From Opisthorchis felineus (lineage: Eukaryota > Platyhelminthes > Trematoda > Opisthorchiida > Opisthorchiidae), in assembly GCA_004794785.1 (NCBI GenBank), contig SJOL01006485.1:534450-598449 (forward strand): a DNA stretch of 64,000 bases, given 5' to 3'. The notes below the pieces were generated by a model. The model did no database searches, was not told where the DNA came from, and saw only the letters and a program-made list of their open reading frames with translations. A program made the position numbers and the translations under genes. Position 1 is the stretch's first letter. Every line of letters starts with the position of its first letter. Of the stretch, positions 24,001-38,311 are shown piece after piece.

Positions 24001-24552
24001 ATGATGGAAGTGTTAAACCAGTCAGCGAAAAGACGAGAAAAACAGTCCTGTCGTTCTCAAGTCCCTCAAAATCATTAGGATCCAGTCGAGTTCTGGACCC
24101 CAAAGTCCAAACCCTGGGAAACTGGTTCGAATCATTTTAAAGCGGGAGTTTATCATCCTCACAAACCTGCAGTTCTTATTGGTTTAGTACACCATGTCGT
24201 TGTCTTTTGAGCTGACATGTGTCAGTCTTCTTCACCATGCTCAATTCCTTCTGAACATTGAAATCAAGTAAGATTTGCTTAACTGATCAACACTGCACCT
24301 TTCTGATAGAAATTTTAGTCGGAAACGGTAAAAGAACGAGGTGGAACAAAAGTCGGAAACCAGGTTCAAACTTGCTAGGTTTAGCCGACCTAACTGTCCT
24401 TGCCAACAGAATAAAACTCTAAAGCCTCAATAAACAGGCTTGTCAATTGGCAGGTCAGCTTGGAGCCCAGTAGGAATCAAACGATCTAAGGGTGTTTCCA
24501 CGCATTCTCATCGTAGTTATGTGATGGTATTTGCTCTCACTTGACCGTCAAC

Positions 24553-24802
24553 AGGTGGCCATTGATCTATTCTTCGAGCCAGGCAATTAACTTGCAAACG
24601 TTTCCTCACCAGTCCAGGAGACGCCATCAGTGCCCAGTTGAATGTATACGTCCCTCTAGCCTGCTTGCATTTATATGGCATTTGAACGCACGCAGGTAAG
24701 GAGGAAGTACCCACTCAACCGCTCACAGATGCTGCCTCCTCGTTAGGTGACAAAACATTTGCAAGTTAATTGCCAAGCCAGACGAAGAGATCAGCAGCCA
24801 AC
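24553..24802. mobile_element. Family C fold-back element (PLE-tail derived)
   Basis: Terminal inverted arms of about 57 nt. The left arm (24554-24609) carries AATTAACTTGCAAACGTTTC; the right arm (24745-24802) carries ACATTTGCAAGTTAATTGCC. The interior right side (CAGGTAAGGAGGAAGTACCC, GCTCAC) aligns with the tail of the PLE open frame at 44.3 kb. I infer a non-autonomous hairpin derived from inverted PLE tails. Confidence 0.75.
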
Positions 24803-24804
24803 TG

Positions 24805-26860
24805 ATAAACAGCCAGTGAATGCATCCAGTATCCTAGCAGTGTCTGGATCCGATTCTACCCAATGAAGACCGTCCTGATCAGTTCACTGCAATTCTCGTT
24901 TAGGTAATGCAACTGGCAATCTTGCCGCTGCTTTTCCTTAATAGGCTAATTCAACTCTTAGAGTGGTCTTCTTCGGGGTTATATTATATAATGGACAAAC
25001 CAAGCACTCTACTTATTTATTAGAGTGCTTGTTCAAGTAGGTCATCCTATGATTTGAATTACTACAATTTCAGTTGCAGGTGAAGCATAAAATCCACGGA
25101 CAACGCTGCGAAAGATTATCATGTTATCAGTTCATATTCAGCATACGAGGATCGATTCTCGTACCACATTTCACACGGGAAAACTTTATATCCATTCTTC
25201 TCAAAAACCACTGCTCCACCCGATGCCTTCCAGCCTCCAGGTACTAGAAGTTGGAGAGTTAATGCCTACTTAGTTCTGCACGTATTAACGCAGCCAGGAT
25301 TGTGTGAAACGTAATAATCTCTCTTTCGAGAAAACATATCTGTACAAAGAAAAAACGATAAATTCGTGCGCGGGAAAGTTATGACAAAACGAAATGTGCT
25401 CAAGAAGGGTTTAACACAACTAACATCTACAAATAACGCTTCGGAAAAGCATTGTTCGGTGGTACCCGCATATCCATATTTTCAATAATGGGGTGTATCT
25501 AATCCGTCAGATGTTTTCTTCTTACGGAGGTTCTTGTGATAAGGCATTAGGAATGACTTATGAGTAAACCAGGAATTTTCCAATCGAACTGAGTTTAGTA
25601 ATTTGAAAAGTTTTGACACGGTGACGAGATAATGGTCAATGGCATTTCTGTGCACTAGTGTGAATAGTTTGAGTTCTGGCCTTTCATTTGACGGGAGAAC
25701 AGATATAACCGAATCACATTAGTCTTTGTTAGAATATCCCGATGAAGAATCGATTTGCGATACCCACGAATATTACCTTTCATAGTGAGGTCTTATTTAG
25801 TACAGTTTGGCGTAGTAAGGCCTAAAATAAAGTTTCAAGGTTTCGAGTTAAAATCTGTGTTAAGTTTCTGCACAAACCATTCACATAATGGTTACAACAT
25901 ATCTCTTCTAAATCGTGGTAAACTTCTCTCATTTCTCAGGTTCTTTTATTGTGAAAGCCTGTCAATCACCAAAACTGAAAAAGTCTGGGCGGATATTACG
26001 TTTCACAAAACGGAAACTAAACATAGGATACATGGTTGAATAAATATCCAGACACATTAAGCCCACACTACCTTGGAACCAAACATTTGTAACAGACGAT
26101 ATTTTTTCAGTCTGGGTAAAGATGAAGAAACTTTGTGGAATTTACTGCTCTTTATCTGGACTGTATAGATGTATCTTCTTCGAAAAGACTTACAGATGAT
26201 GTCTGCTGTGCACCGAAAATGTGCTGATAAAGTTTGTAACGTGTCTGCGGCTGTTCTTTTTATGTGCCAGAGTTGTGGAGTTTCAAGACTAGGGCAAGCA
26301 TTTTCAGAAATTTAAGCTAAAGACTAAAGAACTATGCCATGAATAAACTTACATGAAGGTCCTAAAATGGAAAGTGATCTTAATTAAGTTGTGGAACTAT
26401 CCCAGTGCACCTTCCCATTGAGCGAGTTTTTAAAGATTGTTTCCGTCCTCCTGATGAGAATTTAGTCAGTAATCCTCTATTCCTGTATCCCAGGAGTCAT
26501 TAACCTGGTTTCAGTGTCAACTGCGTTTGTGCACTTGGTACGCTTATACGTCACACTGACCTGCAATCAGATCAAAACTAGTCTGCACTCTTCATGAGGA
26601 GAAACGCACAGTTGTTTACTTATTAGGTAAAAATTTGAAATGCTCACTGTCTCGTCCAAGCAATCCATTTTACACACTACTCGGGGCGATGAATGTAGGT
26701 ATGTTCCAAACCGACTCCTCCAGGTTTAGCCAGAGTTGATACCGCAAAGGACAAATACCATTCACATTAAACAAGAGTTAAGACATACCTGTCAGATGGC
26801 CATAACGTAACAAGGATTCAACCACTATTTTCCTGAATAAAACTACCCATAATTTTGGAT
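24805..26860. other. No gene recognised
   Basis: One 94-codon plus frame (25755-26039) without a recognised motif. A palindrome-like AGAGTGCTTG/CAAGCACTCT pair lies at 25000-25032. Otherwise featureless to me. Confidence 0.45.
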
Positions 26861-26861
26861 A

Positions 26862-27000
26862 AAACTCCTCAACAGGACACCACCCGTTTTGCCCTTCTTG
26901 GGGCCGATCAGGTAGGCGCAGTCTCCAAGTTTCCGTCAACTTTATGTTTTACTTGAATCCAAATTGTGCAAAATTCGCGAATTACACTCGTTTGCGCATC
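26862..27000 (-). repeat. Family A repeat, left module only
   Basis: Minus-oriented: CCGTTTTGCCCTTCTTGGGG, ATCAGGTAGGCGCAGTCTCC, CCGTCAACTTTATGTTTTAC, TTACACTCGTTTGCGCA. The core palindrome half is absent. Confidence 0.8.
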
Positions 27001-27004
27001 AGTT

Positions 27005-28530
27005 TGCTTAACTAGTAAGTCAAAACTGGCGCAACCATATAGTATGAATAATCTATTGTTATAATCTATTCTTTCTCGAGCCTCAGCAACAACTTTGACA
27101 GAAACAGTTGTTCTTGTTCGTATAACTCAGATTTAAAAGGGAGAATAACATCGACTTTTGCTGTAGATGAAGTCTTCAGCCGAGTGCTTCAGCGTGTAAA
27201 TCAGATGCAGAGAGAAATAACCCAAATGCATTTGAGTACTCAAACACCATAAGAAGACTACTGAAGAATTAACTTACTGACGTCTTCGCGAAAAAACTTG
27301 GAACTTTTCAGAAATCTGGACGTCTGGCTGAATTTCCAAACCAGCTTTTACTGTGATTTTGGATGAAGAGATAAGAATAAACGAATTGGTTAGAATTGGA
27401 GTCAGTCATCTGGGTCCTGAACATTTAAACGATGGGTTCAGTTTAGCTGCTGGAAACGTCTCGACGGTAACAGGTAAAATCTATTGCGGTAAGATTTCAA
27501 AGGTTACAGTTCCAGTGGACTGCATGCTATGTACTATAGTTGTGATTCAACACCGAATACACACCCACAAAATCAAAGTGTAATCCAATAAGAAACAAAG
27601 TCCATCAATTCCCCACTGTATCCTTGCCTCTTGACAGCCTGTTTGATGTCCGCATTTCACGGTCCTTTCAGATTAGTTAACGTTTCTTGAGGCAAAACAA
27701 ACTGTAAGTATTATTCGGTTAGAAAAAACGTCAGATTTACTGACAAAATAATATTGCGAAGCTGAGTACCGGCTAATAATAAGTACTGTTGAGCTTTACC
27801 TATATGGCCTCCGAGGATATTCAACTCTTTTCGACAAAAATCCACGAAGAGTATTTGACATCCATCTAGGCTGTCATGAAACGCAAGGAACTGTACTCTC
27901 ATCAGAGTTTCTTAATTTGCCGAAAACAGTGAGTTCAAAATATTCGGTAACCTTGACTGTAGGGATCCAAAATGTTTGCTATCCGATCCCCAAAAATTAC
28001 TGTGCCTAGACATGGTATTGAAGCCTTATTTCTAGGCCCGAACGCACTGTCCTGGTTGGCGAAAATTGTGCCTGTGGTCTTTCCAGTGGTTGGCCTAACT
28101 TTGAGGATGGTTGTCTTAACGAAACACAACTCGGTCTGTCCTTTCGATTATGCCAGACTGAGGACAGCTGGGTAGCTCTGCTTGTCCAATCTGCCAGTGA
28201 GAGTTCATACTCAATTATCATTATTAAGGCACTCAGAGAAAAGCAGCTCAGTACCATTACAACCTTGTTGCTTACAAACTGTAAGATTGTCTTTTTACGC
28301 TATTTTAACGGAGCTCACCATAGAGGTAATAAAGCATTCTACAATCTATTGCTGTAATCTAAGTCACTCTCGTTTGAATGTGGTGCTTTCCAGTTTAGCG
28401 AAAAATAGCTCAAGAGAAGAAAGAAAAATGTTTGTTAAGGATCACAATCTCAGTTTCTGACTCTTTTTGGAAATTCCTTTGAAAAAGCAGCACTTTGTCC
28501 GTTTTAAATCAGTATCTGCTTTCATGAAAA
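27005..28530. other. No gene recognised
   Basis: Frames of 60 to 92 codons on both strands (for example 27353-27583, 27972-28175 and 28182-28460). None is recognisable and several are mutually antisense. Confidence 0.45.
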
Positions 28531-28534
28531 ACTT

Positions 28535-28800
28535 CTCAACAGGCTACTGAAAGCCCTTCGACAGCCCACAACCAGCTTCACCCTTCTTGGGGCTCATCAG
28601 GTAGGTACAGTCCCCGAGTTTCCGTCAACCTTATGTTTTACGTTAACCCGAATTGCATGAATATCGTACCAAATGAAGTTTGAGTGGGTCTTTGGGCAGC
28701 GTACTCAGTAAAAGACTACCATAAACGAGGGATTCAGCTGAGATTCGGGTGAGACCCCCTTAAAAAAACAATGGTGTGCGAATGGGTACATCTGTCGAAC
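28535..28800. repeat. Family A repeat, inverted composite copy
   Basis: Bases 28535-28650 are minus-oriented (CACCCTTCTTGGGGCTCATC, TCCGTCAACCTTATGTTTTA). Bases 28655-28800 are plus-oriented (ATATCGTACCAAATGAAG, GACTACCATAAACGAGGGAT, TGTGCGAATGGGTACATCTG). It has the same inverted arrangement as the 4.3-kb copy. Confidence 0.82.
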
Positions 28801-28804
28801 GTCT

Positions 28805-31800
28805 GTTTTCGTTTACAAGCTCGCACCCGGTAGCCAATGCTTGCACATACTTGTATGTTTAGCCTAGAACAGCACACTGAACGGTTTACTGATATTGTTG
28901 GCCACGAATATCCAAAGCCTAGTTGGAGCTGTCAAGCTTACAATGTCGCACACTTGAAGGTGTTTTCAAAATTCTTCAACATCCAACTAAAATACTAGGT
29001 ATCAAAGTGTCCACGTTCCTCATTCATCATATCTGACCATCTCTTGTTCTCAGATAATATAACGAAAGAACAAAGGAAGTGCATGTCTGCTTATCGTGAA
29101 CTGCTTCATTTTTCCATGTTGCTTCTGACATTTTTCAGTATAGATCGATGAATCTCATATTTACCCTCTGTTATATTTTGGGTGATTCTGTAAACTTCTA
29201 GCAAGAACTTCGCAGCGAAATCCCGAAGTCAAATCAGCAGCAAATAAGAGAGGCAGTAAAGAGGGACCTTTATTTCTAGCATCACCCATATTACGCTTGT
29301 TCAAGATCAAATTCGTTCAGGTTCTTTGGCACGTGAGAAGGGAAATCGAAACCATTGGCCTGTGCTGTGACGTTTGCAAGAAAATAGAACAAAGGTTGAG
29401 GAATAATGGTTAAAAACTCAAAGGAAAAAAATGTGGTGAATCTAAGCAGATTGGCAGCAGGCCCAAACATCTTTCGTGCTGAAAAGCAAGTCCATTTATT
29501 CCTGGTTTGATATTACCGGCAGTATTCTACGCTACTGCCCCCCTCCAAGCAGCTGGCATGTCTCTTTTCACTTAGACCTACTTTCTGGACTTCCGGAACG
29601 GACTTGCCGACCTTTTGTATTTGCACAATTCAGATGACTACCGAAACAGGCTTTGTGTGGTTTTTCCAATGTGACGCGTGCAGCGCAAGCAGACAAACTA
29701 ATCGTACAGTTATTTCATGGTCGCGGTACGGCTTCTTTCCCACAAGCTGTCATCCAATGATCCCAGTGGAAATTCAAGTAGCTACAGTTTATATATCGAG
29801 TTAAAAGTGACTTCAGCGGCAGGTCTAAATAGACGTGCCATTTAACAACACCGTACAACGTTTTTTAAAAATCTCATTCTAAATATTAGCTAAATTTCTC
29901 GGAACACTTGGTACTTGCGCTGACAACATGTGGAACCTACGGTGATGGTATTCAGCAACGGTACCGAAACACTGTAAACTCCCTCAAATTCTTCATGTTT
30001 TTATTCCCCATCTGGTTTTTTCTGTGGCTGAAAACTGCACTCAACCTAACATATCTATTTTTGCCTCATTTGTTCCTTATCTTTTTCAATTTTACATGAA
30101 ATTTTGGTTGATTTCATGAACAGACTCACGCTTTCTGAAACAATTATAGTTATTGGTGTCACGAGGATCTTGTTTAGTGTAAACCTTCCGTACTACGCTG
30201 AGTCAGAAGAGAATTTATTGCCTATTAGGTTATTCTGCATGGTCGTAAACCTCTTTGAATCGTTTCGGTTTACGTCACTTCCGACTGTGCGTCACCCATA
30301 TTGCAATAATCAGGAGAAAATCTAAGCCCACATAACGTTGTTTTGCACCATCCAGCGGCAGTAAATTTGTCGCAAAGTAACCACATCAAAAATGACTAAC
30401 TAACGTACGCCACGTCTGACAACTCTCCATTGGTTGTCCTGGAAAATGGATGTGTTTTGAAATGTTTACTTTAATATTTACTTTAATAATTTAGTATTTC
30501 TTTTACTGTATTATATTTTTTGAAAATTCGCCCTGCGGATGGCTTTCTTAGAAGAACGTTTCTGTAAAACTGAAGTTGGCCTAACTGTTCCACTCAGATT
30601 ACAAGGGCGTTACAAAACTCACAAGTTAAATGTTGAACTGCCTACCATCTGTTCCAGCATAGACAGCCTATGCAAATAGTCGTCCTTGCGTGCTCGATGA
30701 ATCGGGCACTCTGAATCGTGTTAATTTTCCTTCGTTTTTCATGGCTTTCCGAAAAATTCTAGACCATGAATTCAAGCCACACTTCACAATGCTCTAAGAG
30801 TAATTAGTTATGATCAGGACATATGAAGGGGAAAACACTGACAGCCTTTGCCGGCTCAGCGGGCTTGCCTCGGGCGAAACTGCTCCACATAATCCATGAC
30901 AATGATAGAATTGTTCGTTGGTCTCATGTCACTTTCGTCTAAGAATTGTGCTACCATGCGGAGCTAAGCCAGATTACAAGGGGGCTGGATTGCTATTGTC
31001 TCCTGAGTCCAAATGATAAATAGTGGACAAATTCATCCACCTTTTTTGTTCGAGAATCAAAGAGAGCAATATCCAATAGCTAAGATAATCTTTTCTCCTC
31101 ATAAGTTATGATTAGACACAAAAGGCATTTTTTTGTGCAGTAATGAAAGCGGGAAGGATCTCCTTCTGCCTTTAATTCAGTTGTAAGTAAACCTCTCAGA
31201 ACTTAAACGATCCCAGAAGAATTGTACGTCATCCACAACTCATCCTTAGTGCCAAAAAGACTGCAATTCGAAAGCAAGTGCCTGACTACTAAATTCCTCA
31301 GAAAGATTAAAAACAGTGGAAAAAACACAAGGTGGCCAAAGATAGGTCAGTGTTGTCAGGAGGTGACGCAATCACCGACTTCGCACAAAATGCCTAAGAA
31401 GCTCTTAAACTTACACGCTCCCGATCATTTGGATGACTAATTTGAAGTCGTGGGCCAAAGCAGTTATTTTTGTAATTTATCACCTGAGGTCTTTTAACAG
31501 TAGCTCAGGAATAAGGTTTTCAAAATTCTGTTGAACCCCCATATCGGACCTGAACATCGTAGATACAGAAACAGTTCTCATTTACTTGCCGTCTAAAACT
31601 GCGTCTGACTAATCTTTCAACGAGTTAACTTGAATAAATCCAGTTTGCAGCGATCGAGCTTATTGCACGCATCAAGCAGCCAGGTGTCCGTAGAGCAAGT
31701 AACAATCGGGACAGTACTACTTAAGTACAATGGATTGACAACGGATTTCAGGTGAAAGTGATCGCCAACCTGCATGAATTGAGGGACTACGCGTAAAAGC

Positions 31801-32368
31801 GCGCGTGCCTGTTTGTGTGTAGAAATATATCACTAGGCATAAAAAGTCATATAAATCCTTTCACCACACGCGCAAGTCGAAGGTCGAAAAAAGAGTGAAC
31901 TTGGTTTGTGATTTCGGAGATTTCAAAGGATTAGCCGGAGAACTGTCACGAATAATGTGGTATTCCTCCCCAGTGACCTTGATATGGAGTTGGAATAACA
32001 CTGATAGGATTGCGGTTTACAAAAAACTAGTGCACAGTGAAGGTTGAATGCAGTTCAAGAAACAGCGGATATTTAAAGAAGATTTCCTGCGAAAAAAACT
32101 AAGGGACGGTAGCTTCAAAGATGCGCATTCTGTTTCTTTCATCTAACTGTCTGACAATATCTGAGTCGAGTGTTTTGTAAAAAAAATGCAGCGTAGAAGA
32201 TCTGTAAGTCCCATATGAATCGATTTTCCACGAAAAGAACAGACAGAATAGTGTCTGGAAAATTTTGGATTGGTTACATGTGAATGTCGTAAAACGAAAG
32301 GCCGAGGTGAACGCCAGCTATTGTTTATATAGTCACGTTACCACTAACATCCACCGCCTTCGACAACA
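28805..32368. other. No gene recognised
   Basis: AT-rich stretch with frames no longer than 73 codons. A short near-duplication TTTACTTTAATA lies at 30463-30490. No TE motif was found in 3.5 kb. Confidence 0.5.
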
Positions 32369-32371
32369 CTA

Positions 32372-32575
32372 ATTTTCAGCAACCTTAAGAGTAGTGTATC
32401 ACCTCTATACATGTATCGCGATATCTCGAATATCGTACTAGCTGAACATGAGGCGGCCTACTGCAGCACATTCAGTTGCAAAAAAGCATCATAAACGAGA
32501 GATTCAGCTGGGTTCCAGATGAGTCTCTCGCAAAACCAAATTTGTTTGCAAATGAATGTGTTTCACCAATTCCAC
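32372..32575 (+). repeat. Family A repeat
   Basis: Contains TTCAGCAACCTTAAGAGTAG, ATGTATCGCGATATCTCGAA, AACATGAGGCGGCC, CACATTCAGTTGC, CATAAACGAGAGATTCAGCT and GTTTGCAAATGAATGTGTTT. It is closest in sequence to the minus-strand copy at 38.3 kb (both have ACATGTAT next to the core palindrome). Confidence 0.85.
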
Positions 32576-32579
32576 CTGG

Positions 32580-34560
32580 AATATGGAGTTTAAGGTCATA
32601 CAACCAATAGTAACGTAGTATTATTATTATCTTCAGAGTTTTATCCGGTTTTTACAATTAAACTTGTTATACCACACCTATTATTAATTGTGAATACTTA
32701 AAGGCATGGAGACCGCAGCAGTTTTATTGTATGTTGAGCAGTATATATTGAGCTCGACGTTTGTTGCTTTATTTTTCAAGAGAACATAGGAAAATTTACG
32801 TCAAGACTTAACTTACGTCACGTATTCTCTAAAAAAGCGACAACATAGGTCGGGGTAGGATTTTGTTTGCAATTAACACCGGCAGATAAATCACCTAGCC
32901 ATTGCAATCGAACCGCTTAAAAAACCCTCTAGTTTTAATCAACACTTTCAACAAGAGGAAAATTTCGCCAGATGTCTCTTGAAGAAAAAAGAAGGACTTC
33001 ACCAAGTGTATAAATGGTAAGAGCATTTGGTCCCTGTGTAAACTCACAGGGCGTTTGTAATCTACTTATCGGGTCTTTATTTACTTTGAGACTGGCCTGA
33101 TTAGGCTACCGTTTAGTGGATGTAGAAATTTCTCCTTTGCTCTATCTGTACAAAGCAATTACCGAGACCATACTCCATCAAAAGGTTGCGAAACTGGAGC
33201 ATTTGCTAATGTCATCACCGTGAACATCCTAACGTCATCCAACTGAAAATCCTTCAATCGACTTTTGTATTCGGAGCTAGTTTTAAGCTGAAATCAATTT
33301 CCTCTTGTTCAGCAAGTGTCTCGTTGGCCAACACAGCTGAAGTTCTATTGTATTCGACTCACCTGAGTGCGAAACTAAAGTCCTCCGTTTTACCTTTCTG
33401 GCAGAAAACACAGGCTTCTTAACGAATTGCACCGCTTTTCTCGGTTTGGATAGTCAATCTGAATAGTTCATTAATTTTGTTTGCTGCCCTTGCTTCGCGA
33501 ATTTCAATAAGATGCTCCTCCCTGAAAAAGATAACACTTTGGACCTGATCAAACCCTTTCTGAGGGTTTCCTTTCAGATGAATACATCAAAACCCTGGTT
33601 TTGTGTGACTTCTGAGTGGCTGTTAACTCGAATGCTTAATTACATAAGAAATCTGTTAACTCTATGTTACAGGGTATCTTCTCTTTGTCCGACTCCAACT
33701 GAAAAAAACATTGGATGATGCCAAGTCACGAGCATGTACACTTTTGGCGAAATTTCACTTACTGAAGCACGTGCTTTGCGCTTCTTTCCATTGGTCATAA
33801 AATCGGTCTGGTGCAACTTGTCACTCACTGTTTGATCTTTGGGCTGTCTGATTGGTTGTTTTCATTCTGCAATGAAAATTCTTCACAATCTAATGATCTG
33901 ATAAGTGTGGGTAACTCGATAAATTGTCACAGTCTCTGTGGTCGTAAGCTACCCAACAATAGGAGGATTCGCTTGTGTTTCCTAATAATGGAAGCTGATG
34001 AAGTGCACAGTTGGAGTTCCATATTTCATGAAACTAGCCTTATATACTGGGATTTTGCATATATGTGTCATCAGAATGGTTGAGTTCTATTTTTTTCAAA
34101 GACAAGGCCCACCTAATCTTTCTGAAAGTGAAGTTACTACTTATATCACAACCGTAGTTCTCATTCACTGAACTTTTGCAGAAGAGTGAACTTGTGTAGT
34201 ACCAAAGGATCCGACCACCTTTTAGGGACAGATACATCTTTCCCCCTATAAACTAAATGTTCATGTCCCTGGACCACTCAGCTAGACTGCCAACCTTACA
34301 AAAAATGAGCCTCCATCGATTAGCTGAGCTTACAGTACGTTTAAGGGTTTGCTGAGCTGAACCAAACACCACTTACCTCGGGCTAGATGGCATGTCTCAT
34401 GGTTCAATATATTACCCACCAGCCACGAATTCATCCCTTGTTGTGAAAGTTCACTTGTCAGACTGCATCAGGAAAACATGCCGAAAGTATTCTGGGTGAC
34501 CAGTGTGGCCTCTAAACTACAGATGATAATAAACTCAGTACTGTACCAGAGTGTTCGAGT
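32580..34560. other. No gene recognised
   Basis: Short frames (65 to 90 codons at 33512-34237) with no recognised domain. Confidence 0.5.
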
Positions 34561-34564
34561 TTTG

Positions 34565-34945
34565 ATGGTTTTGTCATGTCATTGAAGCCGATCTATGCCG
34601 ACAAGCCAAAAAGTACTGTACAGCTGTTTCATTCTTATTGGGAATCATCAGCGGGGCGCATTTCATGAAACTAAAGAGAAACTCGAACCCACGAACTGTT
34701 GGCTGGTGAAGCGCGAATGAGCGGTGAGTGGCGCTATATCCTATCTAAGTGCAAGCTAATCACACTGCCGATCGCCGTTCGTGACCAAATAGTTAAATGT
34801 TCCAAACTACTAGCCGGGAGACGGTGGTTTCCTGACTGACTGTAGTTCTGTGAGGTAGGCACTGCTCGCAATAAGGATTAAACAGCTGTGCAGTGCTTCT
34901 AGGCTTTTCAGCATAGATTGGCTTCACTTATAGGGTGAAAACTCA
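34565..34945. repeat. Family B palindromic pair
   Basis: The left half has B in plus-strand reading (GTCATTGAAGCCGATCTATG, CAGCTGTTTCATTCTTATTG, CGAACCCACGAAC). The right half is B reversed (AATCACACTGCCGATCGCCG, ACTACTAGCCGGGAG, TAAACAGCTGTGCAGTG, AGATTGGCTTCACTTATAGG). The two halves meet in the AGGATATAGCGCC-type segment. This is two SINE-like copies tail to tail, or a fold-back duplication. Confidence 0.82.
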
Positions 34946-34949
34946 TAAA

Positions 34950-37900
34950 CCTTCTCACACTACCATAAGTGGCCCTGATACCTGAATAGGAGAAAAGAGC
35001 AAAAAATTAATCCCCTTTAAGGATATTAGCAGTATGTCCATTAGTCCAAAGTGAAATTGCGCTGGACAGGGGTCGAGTGTTCAGTTTAGAAGCACTGGTG
35101 TGATCAACTCAAACGTGTTGTGCAGGATAAAATAATATCCGCATTTAGTTGGACTGATACCTGAATGGTTGAATGTAGTGGTTTAAATAACTATGCAAAA
35201 TGCCACAGTCCTCCAGTAGAACCTAACCTTTTCTCTCGGCTGTCGAGAAACGAAATGCTATCGCGCATACAGCTAATTGTTGCCTACAGTAAGCCTAAAG
35301 ATGAATCGACATTGTGCTGACAGGCACTTCATAGCTTGTTGGCCTTTCTACTTCTGCGGGCTGTCATGCTCCTTGTCAAGATGTCACGATTCAGTGAAGT
35401 GTACTTGTCTTAATGCAGCTGCAGAAGACAAGTCAAAATGCACTTTGCTGCTGCCGTTTTCCCCTTTTCCCTTAATTTAACGGACCTTGAAATGAGTGGA
35501 AGACAACATCCGGTACGCGGATAAAAGGTTGTTTGATCGATTTTCTACAATATTCCAGTATTCTAAAGATTGAACTAGAGGATTTTTGTCTGGAAGCGAG
35601 ATGATCACAAGCTGTTTTTGGGAAGGTCATTTCATTACTTTGATAATCCCAGAATTAGGCGGCTGCGTACGAAGTTTTGCACCAAGAGTAGGGCGCAATA
35701 AATTTCCAGGTATACCACATTTAGGTAGAATGTGCAGTTATCTGTCGGCAACAGCATCTTGTATCAAAAAGCATCGCCAGAATTTCCTAATGTCGGACGG
35801 CTGGAAAGCAGTTTCCTCTTTCTAGTCTCAGAAGGAAAGAGTCTTTACACTCTTGAGGCTGTATTGAGAAGTTCCTTGTCACAAACAACCTGTTTAGATC
35901 CAAATTCTTACGCTCGCTGGGTAGGGTCCGTACTAGGACCAACCGCGTCCTCAGCATCCCATTTGATCAGCCTCTTTAACCAATCAGTTTTCTTACGTAA
36001 GGGTCGGACATGGATTTTGAGATCGCATCTTTCATAGATTTTCTCATGATTCAGGGAAGAACTGCCACGAATTAACACTGATTACTCAAGTTTCTACAAA
36101 TCAAATTCATCCTATTTTTTATGGCTTTAATTGACGAATGGGTAAACGAAGCTGGCCATCAATGAGTATATCTACTCCTCATGCACTTTATACAGGTGGT
36201 CCGTGTCCCTTGGGGGCACTTTCGAAACTCCAGGGAAGTAGTGCCTAAAAGACCGGTTGCACTCCGTCGAGATTTAAGGCATGCTGAAGCATAAACCGAT
36301 GTGTCCCGTCTTGACCACTAATGCCTCATCCAACAAATCATACCACTAGGTGCTGAATGAATATACCACCTTTTCATCACACCATCATCACAATGCTAAC
36401 CCCCGATACCTGGACATGACAAGTAAGCTGAATACCATTATCCAGGATAACTGTCACTTGGTAAAGGCCCTACAAGTAAACGAGACTACCTCAAACCGCA
36501 CACGCACCGCCCAGCGATCTGCGAACCTTCAGACTGTGGTCCGTTATGCCATTCTGGCATAGCTCCATTGAATGGGTAAAAAATAAAGCCCAAAGTGGTC
36601 AAATGAATTATCAAACTCCCTTACACGCAGAGCAATACCAACAGTATGAATATATTACTTGATTTCTGCAGAAGCATGACTCCCAGAGCAAGCATGATAT
36701 TTACAAAATGATCAAGTAGTTAGACAGGCCTTTTGCTTCCGCAATTACCGAGGCAACCCAAACTTTTGGCACAAAATCTAAAAACGCATGATAGGTTTTA
36801 ATAATTGCTGGGCAGACAGTGTTTGACGTTACAGTTTAGTGAAGGAGGTCAGAGGGGTGGTTTGGTTTTCCGCCGGTCCGAACCACGTGCCTAGAAGTCA
36901 GTGGTGCGGAGAACTGTGCTGGTTGACTAGGCTTTAGACTGGCTGTTGTGATTAGCTGTCTCATTGACTTCGGCAGATGATGGTAAATGGGCCGATGCAG
37001 GTAGCTTCCGGCCCCACCCACGCAAAAATCGCCGCATTTGCAAGTGGACGTACGTAACACGATAGACTCAGTGGTCTACTGACCTTCGATTTATTACTAT
37101 CACCACTGTTTTGGGAAGCATGAGCATGAGACATCACTTTACTGCAGGATAGATTTGGTTTTCTCTTCTAGTGCACGTCAACCATCAGGTGTTCGTCAAG
37201 GCATGGTAATGTTGTGACTAGCGATTACTTTCCAGTCGCCAGAGGCTCACGCCTGAGGACCGTGATAAACCTTACGGAATAGCCATAAGCTAAAGCGCCA
37301 CTGGTTAAGGCCTTTTTCATCCGTTAGAATTATGGATAATCAAGGATTGCTTGCTTCATACAATGAGGTTCTGATGGGATCACGCTTATAGCTGATTTTT
37401 TCGAAGCCGGAAGGTTGCCGGTTTAATTTATTTCAAGTGTACTTGTAGCAGGTTGCTCGTTATAGTGTCCGACTGAAAATCCCTGTGAGCAAGATAACCA
37501 AAACCATGGCCACCGTCTCGCTAATTCTCTTGCACAGCTTTTAGGTTAGAATGTGCTGAAGTCTTAAGCCTAAAAAAGATGTTCATCACCAGTAACTAGT
37601 GAAACATAATCAATGAAACGTTCGTTGCTTAAACAGGAGTCAGATATATATTATATTTGTTTTTCGACTATTCCAGAAGAATTTCGGCCATCGTCAAAGT
37701 ATAACTCACAGTTGAAAAGTCTAATTCCTTGAAAGGTGGCCCCTTGAAGGTAAACTAGACACTGCCTGGAGATAGTCTATGGGAACCGATGTCGAAGTAT
37801 AGCTGGCACAATTGAAATCCTATAAAAATCACTCGTAACCTGCAATGGATCACATGAATCACTAGCATAAAATGTTGGCACTGTCAGCTGAAGTAGTTAC

Positions 37901-38308
37901 GTCAATTGGTCGTGGATGGATTGAGTGCGTTCAATAGGTTTAACTATTTTTTTAAAGAAGTGGCTAGTTCCAGACATGCCTACCAAGAACAGCTCGCATT
38001 GGAATCTGGTTGCCCCCATATCCTCCGTAAGTGATCTGACGCAAACTATCCTAATCCTCTGAAGTGATCAGGTAGTTAACGAAATTCGGAGAATGAAATA
38101 AACCAAACCTCCACTGTTATGTTCAAATTTTCTTGTATGTGAATACCCAGGAAATCGCACCTGTAACTCATGTAACGTTCATCTACTTGGTCGCTACCTT
38201 TCTGACAGCATTAAAGGTGAGCATCAAGCGCAACTAACGGAAGATTCTTTTGACAATTTAGCTCCCTAAGATGCGTGGAAAGCAAAGCTTCGGCAAGTTT
38301 TGAAGAAG
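34950..38308. other. No gene recognised
   Basis: Overlapping plus frames at 35586-36037 (79 and 101 codons) and a 74-codon minus frame at 36836-37060 are not recognised. The segment around 36840-37060 is richer in G and C than its surroundings and could be an unidentified repeat. Confidence 0.42.
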
Positions 38309-38311
38309 TTC

